DNA from: DATLGB01 sp037724045
Lineage (GTDB): Bacteria > Actinomycetota > Thermoleophilia > Solirubrobacterales > Solirubrobacteraceae
Assembly (NCBI GenBank): GCA_037724045.1
Contig: JBBJOW010000010.1
Coordinates: 1-64,000 of the forward strand
Reading direction: 5' to 3'
Length of the DNA: 64,000 nucleotides
Part shown: positions 58,472 through 64,000 of the stretch, piece by piece
How positions within the stretch are numbered: the stretch's first letter is position 1
How the letters are laid out: each line of letters starts with the position of its first letter
Position numbers and translations under genes: made by a program
Notes under the pieces: model-generated
What the model was told of the DNA's origin: nothing
Databases searched by the model: none
The model's input: only the letters and a program-made list of their open reading frames with translations

Positions 58472-59126
58472 GGTCCGCGTCGACGCGCTCACCGGCCTTC
58501 GCACCCTGGCACCCGGCGATGGTGACGCCGGACCCGACGACCTGTTCACCGCAACGCCCGACCGGATCGTCCACGAGACGGTCACGGGCGGACCCGAGGC
58601 GTGGCGGGCGGCGATGCGCGAGCACGCCGACGCCGCGTGCCTGCACCTGACGGCGGCCGACGCCGACGCCGGCGACCTGTACGCGCTCGACTTCGTTCCC
58701 GCGGCCGTGGCGCGCGAGCGCGAGCGCTTCCGCGCCTACGCGACGCGCGAGATGGGAAGCAACCTGCTCGGCGACCTCGTGCAGGAGGAGGTCCGCCGCC
58801 GCGAGCGCCTCGTCGCGGTCGACGCGGAGGCGGTCGTCTTCGCGCCCTTCGCCTCGCGCGTCGCGGGCCAGCTGCTGCTCGCCCCGCGCGCACCCCGGGC
58901 GCGCTTCGAGGACGACGGCCCGCTGGGCGCGGCGCTGCTGGCCGACGTCCTCGCACGGCTTGATCGTCCCGTCGACCTGTGGGTGCGCACCGCGCCCCGG
59001 GGCGCCGAGTTCTTCTGCTGGCGGATCGACATCGTGCCGCGCACCGAGGCCGGGGCGCTCGAGCTGGGCACCGGCCTCGGGTTGTGCCCGGTCGCGCCGG
59101 AAGACACGGCCGCCTCCCTGCGTTGA
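58464..59126 (+). CDS. GalT/HIT-like protein without the catalytic His
   Basis: 220 aa related to galactose-1-phosphate uridylyltransferase C-terminal regions: VDAEAVVFAPFASRVAGQLLLAPRAPRARFED and, near the end, FELGTG-type sequence LELGTGLGLCPVAPEDTAASLR, a strong family signature. The strand that normally carries HxHxQ/E reads FFCWRIDIVPR (183-193), lacking the His residues. Enzymatic function is thus doubtful. GTG overlaps the thioredoxin-like gene by 8 bp. Confidence 0.7.
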   Translation: MPEVRVDALTGLRTLAPGDGDAGPDDLFTATPDRIVHETVTGGPEAWRAAMREHADAACLHLTAADADAGDLYALDFVPAAVARERERFRAYATREMGSNLLGDLVQEEVRRRERLVAVDAEAVVFAPFASRVAGQLLLAPRAPRARFEDDGPLGAALLADVLARLDRPVDLWVRTAPRGAEFFCWRIDIVPRTEAGALELGTGLGLCPVAPEDTAASLR

Positions 59127-60094
59127 TCGCGATCGCTGCGGTGATCGCGGCTGCCACCGCGGCCGGCATCGGCGTCCACCGGCGCTTCGGCGACGGCACC
59201 ACCGCGCTGTCGGAGCGCATCCTCGCGGCGATGCTCTACGTGCTGTTCCCGCCGGTCGTCTTCTTCAACTTGGTCGACCTCGAGTTCACCGCCGACATCG
59301 GCCTCGGCCTCGGCCTCGCCTGGGTGGCGGTGATCACGGTGGGGCTCATCGCCCACCTCATCGCCACGCGCGTGCTGCACCTCGACCGCCCGCAGACCGG
59401 CACCCTGATCAACGCCGCGCTCCATCCGAACACGGGCTACCTCGGGATCCCGGTCGTGGCGGCCACCCTCGGCACCGACGCGATCGACCAGGCGGTCGTC
59501 TACGACATCCTCGTCGGCACCCCGACGCTGCTCATCGGCGTCTTCGCAATGGGCGCCGCCTTCGGCACCGAGGCCGGCGAGGGCCTCCGCGAACGAGCTC
59601 GAGCCTTCGTCACCCGAAACCCACCCCTCCTCGCCGCCATCGCCGGCCTCCTCGCCCCCCAAGCCCTGGCCCCAGACGTCCTCGTCGACGCATCGAGAGT
59701 CCTGCTCTTCGCCCTCCTGCCGCTGGGCTTCCTCGCCCTGGGAATCACCCTCGCCAGTGAGAGCCCGAGACCGCGGCGCGGTGATGTGACGATCCCCTCG
59801 AGCGGAATTAGGGCTCGGTCCCCCGACCGAGGGGATCGGCGCAGCACCGCGCCGCTGGCGACAGCCCTCACGCTGCGGCTGATAGTCGCACCGTTGTTGT
59901 TGTTGGCAGTGACCGCACCATTCATCAACCTCCCCACCGCTTATCTGATCCTGGCCGCCATGCCCACCGGCCTCAACGGCCTCATCGTTGCCCACGCCTA
60001 CGGCCTCGACGTGCCCCTCGCCGGCAAGGCGATCGCCTACGGCACCACAATCGTGGTCATGGTCGCCGTCGCGCTGACCCTGGTGAACGGATGA
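59123..60094 (+). CDS. Auxin-efflux-carrier family transporter with a repeat insert
   Basis: AEC-family membrane transporter, 323 aa, about ten membrane segments in two five-helix repeats. Features: ERILAAMLYVLFPPVVFFNLVD, NAALHPNTGYLGIPVVAATLG (family NxGxxGxP-type motif) and AMPTGLNGLIVAHAYGLD in the second half. Between helices 6 and 7, residues about 217-245 (PRRGDVTIPSSGIRARSPDR...) are hydrophilic and encoded by a nested palindrome. Start TTG at 59123 overlaps the upstream stop (TTGA). Substrate unknown. Confidence 0.85.
   Translation: MIAIAAVIAAATAAGIGVHRRFGDGTTALSERILAAMLYVLFPPVVFFNLVDLEFTADIGLGLGLAWVAVITVGLIAHLIATRVLHLDRPQTGTLINAALHPNTGYLGIPVVAATLGTDAIDQAVVYDILVGTPTLLIGVFAMGAAFGTEAGEGLRERARAFVTRNPPLLAAIAGLLAPQALAPDVLVDASRVLLFALLPLGFLALGITLASESPRPRRGDVTIPSSGIRARSPDRGDRRSTAPLATALTLRLIVAPLLLLAVTAPFINLPTAYLILAAMPTGLNGLIVAHAYGLDVPLAGKAIAYGTTIVVMVAVALTLVNG
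59773..59855. repeat. Nested palindrome in frame inside the AEC gene
   Basis: Outer arms GCGGCGCGGTG (59773-59783) and CACCGCGCCGC (59845-59855) and inner arms CGATCCCCTCG (59790-59800) and CGAGGGGATCG (59828-59838) are all perfect 11-bp matches. The 83-bp element keeps the frame and falls in a predicted cytoplasmic loop. Confidence 0.85.
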
Positions 60095-60507
60095 GGGCGC
60101 TCGTGCAGCGGGTGTCAAGCGCGCACGTCGACGTGGACGGCGAGCGCGTGGCCGCCATCTCCGAAGGGCTTCTGGTGCTGCTCGGCGTCACCCACGTCGA
60201 CGACGAGGCGACGGCGGACCGGCTGGCCGACAAGGTCCGCGCGCTAAGGGTCTTCGCCGATGCCGACGGTCGCATGAACGAGCCGCTCGGCGACCGTGAG
60301 GTGCTGGTCGTCTCCCAGTTCACCCTCTATGCAGACGTGCGCAAGGGCACGCGGCCGTCCTACGTCGCGGCCGCTCGGCCCGACCACGCGGAACCTCTCT
60401 ACGAGCGCTTCCGGGCCCGGCTGGGGGCCAAGGGCGGCGTGTTCGGCGCCCACATGGAGGTGATGCTCGTCAACGACGGGCCCGTGACGCTCCTGCTGGA
60501 GCTATAG
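60091..60507 (+). CDS. dtd: D-aminoacyl-tRNA deacylase
   Basis: 138 aa; hydrolyses D-aminoacyl-tRNA (D-Tyr and others) to protect translation. MRALVQRVSSAHVDVDG, the catalytic SQFTLYAD (about 78-85) and the second signature NDGPVTLLLEL are complete, as is GVFGAHMEV. ATGA overlap with the AEC gene. Confidence 0.95.
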   Translation: MRALVQRVSSAHVDVDGERVAAISEGLLVLLGVTHVDDEATADRLADKVRALRVFADADGRMNEPLGDREVLVVSQFTLYADVRKGTRPSYVAAARPDHAEPLYERFRARLGAKGGVFGAHMEVMLVNDGPVTLLLEL

Positions 60508-60519
60508 CCTTCCCGCGCG

Positions 60520-61182
60520 ATGCCACCCGAGCAACGTTTCGTCTGTCGTTTCGCCGCCGAGCCGCCGCAGGAGATGCTCCCCAGCGGACGCTGGGCGCAG
60601 CGCCTGCAGGAGGATTTCCTCGGCGCCTGCCTGCCCCTGGCCGACGAGGCCGAGATCGGCGAGGTGGGCGACATGGTCTACCACCCCGATCGCACCTGGG
60701 CCGGCCGCACGTACGTGCCGGTCACCGCCCGCACGAGCACCGGCCTGGACGTCTTCGGCTACGTCTCATACACACCCGCCGACCCCGACGCGCACGCCGC
60801 CGCCGACCGTGAGCCGAGCGCTTTTTTCGCGACCGCCGACTTCACCGACGAGACCGCCGAGGCCAACCCGGAGTGGAAGCTCGACCTCTGCGACGAGGTC
60901 GTCGGCGGCTGGCGCGGCGAGCACGGCCGCATCGCGGCGATGACGCTCGTATGGGGGACGGCGCTGACCGGCGGCGGCGCCATCGTCACCGCCGAGCTCG
61001 CCGGCCTCGCCGTCGACCAGTGCCCCCTCGTCGACGCGCGATTCACGCTGATCGCCCCCGACAACTACAAGTCCGACTTCCTGGAGATCCACCTGTGGGA
61101 CTCCCGCAGCACCGAGATCGCCCGCGAGTCGCTCTACGACGACGACGACGCCGACGAGGACGAGGACGAGGACGAGGAGTGA
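60520..61182 (+). CDS. Hypothetical acidic protein, 220 aa
   Basis: Family not recognised. A soluble beta-rich protein with FGYVSYTP, AMTLVWGTALTGGGAIVTAELAGLAVDQC and LIAPDNYKSDFLEIHLWD, ending in an Asp/Glu run (DDDDADEDEDEDEE). The start at 60520 follows dtd by 12 bp, indicating the same transcript. Its stop codon is the first three bases of a 41-bp tandem repeat. Confidence 0.65.
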   Translation: MPPEQRFVCRFAAEPPQEMLPSGRWAQRLQEDFLGACLPLADEAEIGEVGDMVYHPDRTWAGRTYVPVTARTSTGLDVFGYVSYTPADPDAHAAADREPSAFFATADFTDETAEANPEWKLDLCDEVVGGWRGEHGRIAAMTLVWGTALTGGGAIVTAELAGLAVDQCPLVDARFTLIAPDNYKSDFLEIHLWDSRSTEIARESLYDDDDADEDEDEDEE

Positions 61183-61300
61183 CGTCGTCCGAAGGTCTGC
61201 GCTTGCGCCGACCGTTGGTGTGACGTCGCCCGAAGGTCTGCGCTTGCGCCGACCGTAGGTGTGACGTCGCCCGAAGGTCTGCGCTTGCGCCGACCGTAGG
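61180..61300 (+). repeat. Three tandem 41-bp repeats
   Basis: Units start at 61180, 61221 and 61262 and read TGACGTCGCCCGAAGGTCTG then CGCTTGCGCCGACCGTAGG, with 1-2 substitutions between copies. The TGA of the first unit is the stop codon of the preceding gene. The array occupies almost the whole gap to the convergent oppF. Confidence 0.9.
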
Positions 61301-61311
61301 ACGAAACTCGG

Positions 61312-62336
<1,025 letters not shown>

Positions 62337-62340
<4 letters not shown>

Positions 62341-63395
62341 GACGCCGAGTCCCCCATCGGGACGGCGGCGCGCGCCTGCGACGATGCCTGGCCGTCCGCC
62401 AGCCGCCGCCACAGCTCGCGGCGCGTCGAGGGCGGAAGCAGGCAGGCCGCCACGTGACCTTCGGCCGAGCCCGCGGCCTCAAGCTCGGGCTCGACGCGCT
62501 TATGGGCATCGAGTACGTAGGGGCAGCGCGGATGGAAGTGACAGCCGCTCGGCCGGTTGATCAGCGAGGGCGGACGGCCCTCGATCGGCTCGAGCTTCAC
62601 GTCGCGCGCGGCGTCCAGGCGCGGGATCGAGCGAAGCAGGCCCCAGGTGTAGGGGTGCTGGGGCTCGGCGAACAGCGCGGTCGTCGACGCGCGCTCGATG
62701 ACCCGGCCGGAGTACATCACCGCGATCTCCTGCGTCATCTCGGCTACTACGCCGAGGTCGTGGGTGATGAGGATGACCGCTGTGCCCGTCTCCTGCTGCA
62801 AGCGCCCGATCAGCTCGAGGATCTGCGCCTGCACGGTGACGTCGAGCGCGGTGGTCGGCTCGTCGGCGATGATCAGCCGCGGCTCGTTGATCAGCGCCAT
62901 CGCGATCATCGTGCGCTGGCGCATGCCGCCGGAGAACTCATGCGGATAGGCGTCCAGGCGCCCGCGCGGGTCGGGGATGCCGACCAGCCGCAGCTGCTCG
63001 ACGGCCTTGTCGCGCGCCGCCGACTTGGAGACCTTGTGGTGTGCGTGCACCGCCTCGGCCAACTGGTCGCCGATGCGGTAAAAGGGGTGCAGCGACGTCA
63101 GCGGGTCCTGGAAGATCATCGCGATCTCCTGCCCGCGGATCGCCCGCAGCTCCTTGTCGGACATCTGCAGCAGGTCCCTGCCGTCGAAGAGGACCTCGCC
63201 GCTGATGTGCGCGTTCTTGGCGCGCGTGAGGCCGAGGAAGGTGAGGCTCGACACGCTCTTGCCCGAGCCCGACTCGCCCACGACGCCGAGCGCGCGGCCG
63301 ACGTCCACCGAGTAGGAGACCCCGTCGACGGCGTGCACGACGCCGTCGTCGGTGTCGAAGTGCACCCGCAGGTCCTTGACCTCGAGCAGCGCCAT
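62337..63395 (-). CDS. Oligopeptide ABC transporter ATP-binding protein (OppD/DppD)
   Basis: 352-aa partner ATPase. Walker A GESGSGKSVSSL, Q-loop MIFQDPLTSLHPFYRIG, signature SGGMRQRTMIAMAL, Walker B LIIADEPTTALDVTVQAQ, and the C-terminal oligopeptide cap (GCHFHPRCPYVLDAH...C). It is co-transcribed with OppF-like downstream (ATGA) and the permease upstream (29-bp gap). Substrate, peptide or other, is not evident. Confidence 0.93.
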
Positions 63396-63423
63396 CAGTG
63401 GTTCCGTCCTGCGGCCGGGGCCA

Positions 63424-64000
63424 CTAGTGACGGACCCGCGGGTCGAGGTAGGCGTAGAGGACGTCCACGAGCAGGTTCAGGATGACGATGAAGAACGCGC
63501 CGACCAGCACGGTGCCCTGGATGATCGGGAGGTCGCCGCGGCTGATGGCGTCGAAGGCCAGCCTGCCGACGCCCGGGATGTTGAACACGGTCTCCGTGAG
63601 GATGGCGCCGCCGAGCAGGATGCCGATGTCCAGGCCGAGCACGGTGACGACCGGCGTGACGGCGCTGCGCACGCCGTGGCGCAGGATGACCCGCCCCTCC
63701 GACACGCCCTTGGCCCGCGCGGTGCGGATGTAGTCCTCGCCCATCACCTCGAGCAGCGAACCGCGCATGAGGCGGGAGTAGATGGCCGCGAAGGACGCCG
63801 CGAGCACGCACCACGGCAGCACCAGCGCCTGGATGCGCTCCCCGATCGGCTGGCCGATCTGGTAGGCGCCCTGCCCCCCGAGGAACTCGACGCCCAGGGC
63901 ACCGCCCTCCGGCGCGAACAGGTAGAGCGAGACGAGGCCGAGCCAGTAGACCGGCGCCGACACCGCGATCAGCGAGAGGCCGATCGAGAGGCGGTCGAAG
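63424..64000 (-). CDS. Oligopeptide ABC transporter permease (OppB/DppB), partial
   Basis: The C-terminal 191 codons of a DppB-type permease; the 5' part lies beyond the right edge of the window. The reading begins FDRLSIGLSLIAVSAPVYWLGL and includes the binding-protein-dependent transport motif EDYIRTARAKGVSEGRVILRHGVRSAVTPVV (EAA loop), ending LVDVLYAYLDPRVRH. It heads the visible transporter operon; the DppC permease and binding protein are expected outside the window. Confidence 0.93.
   Translation of the reverse strand, partial: FDRLSIGLSLIAVSAPVYWLGLVSLYLFAPEGGALGVEFLGGQGAYQIGQPIGERIQALVLPWCVLAASFAAIYSRLMRGSLLEVMGEDYIRTARAKGVSEGRVILRHGVRSAVTPVVTVLGLDIGILLGGAILTETVFNIPGVGRLAFDAISRGDLPIIQGTVLVGAFFIVILNLLVDVLYAYLDPRVRH

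Noticed and set aside
61180..61300. Possible CRISPR array
   Set aside because: The units are contiguous without unique spacers, and no cas genes are nearby.

Overview
The window is very GC-rich, gene-dense DNA from an actinobacterium. The GTG/TTG start codons, the near-universal absence of Shine-Dalgarno sites at transcription-unit heads, actinobacterial-type proteins (MscL with a cysteine-rich tail, RTX-like secreted protein, SpoIID, DUF1385) and the dispersed palindromic repeats suggest the class Thermoleophilia (Solirubrobacter/Conexibacter/Baekduia relatives). That placement is inferred from protein flavour, not from an rRNA gene; no rRNA or tRNA was seen. The content is mostly chromosomal housekeeping, with no prophage, integrase, insertion-sequence transposase or CRISPR array.

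Layout. 0-5.2 kb: sulfatase lipoprotein, FMN reductase behind a 30-codon leader ORF, mscL, two half-size TauE/SafE transporters, otsB, membrane protein. 5.2-9.6 kb: frameshifted PilZ gene, polX, a polyprenol-phosphate mannosyltransferase-like enzyme, SpoIIM-like protein, trxA. 9.6-14 kb: ileS, a protein made of nine beta-type repeats, and a MarR regulator. 14-19 kb: small membrane proteins, MATE and DUF559 remnants, an alpha/beta hydrolase lacking its catalytic residues, fumC, a receiver-GGDEF protein. 19-25.4 kb: secreted protein, gabD-like dehydrogenase, acetolactate synthase-like enzyme, SpoIID protein. 25.4-32 kb: MaoC hydratase, 5'-3' exonuclease, secreted GH2 hydrolase, a four-gene operon (mce, 74-aa protein, PAP2, ychF), lipid kinase. 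32-36 kb: two ferritin-like exported proteins and a 450-aa-class exported protein, divergent from a LysR regulator. 36-43.7 kb: an EAL-GAF-GGDEF gene cut by one amber codon, a short FtsH, DUF1385 protein, M20 peptidase, rarA. 43.8-55.2 kb: inactive-looking aldehyde dehydrogenase, DUF2236 protein, then a long co-directional tetrapyrrole and cytochrome-c-maturation run (precorrin-2 dehydrogenase, moaB, ccmABC, ccmD-like, hemA, hemC, cobA-hemD), an HTH/Clp-N pair under twin palindromic operators, birA, PqqD-like. 55.2-64 kb: helicase, thioredoxin-like, GalT-like, auxin-efflux carrier, dtd, unknown acidic protein, and an oligopeptide ABC transporter running off the right edge.

Two features run through the whole window. 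First, many transcription units begin with a TAnnnT-like -10 box 6-9 bases before the start codon, so leaderless transcription looks like the rule; three divergent gene pairs appear to share one bidirectional -10 core in gaps of only 18-25 bp. Second, a family of GC-rich palindromes and short tandem repeats sits between genes, at stop codons, and in frame inside rarA, an auxin-efflux carrier gene and the 5' end of gabD. Gene decay is also frequent: PilZ, MATE, DUF559, a GAF fragment and EAL-GAF-GGDEF are broken, and three enzyme-fold proteins lack catalytic residues.
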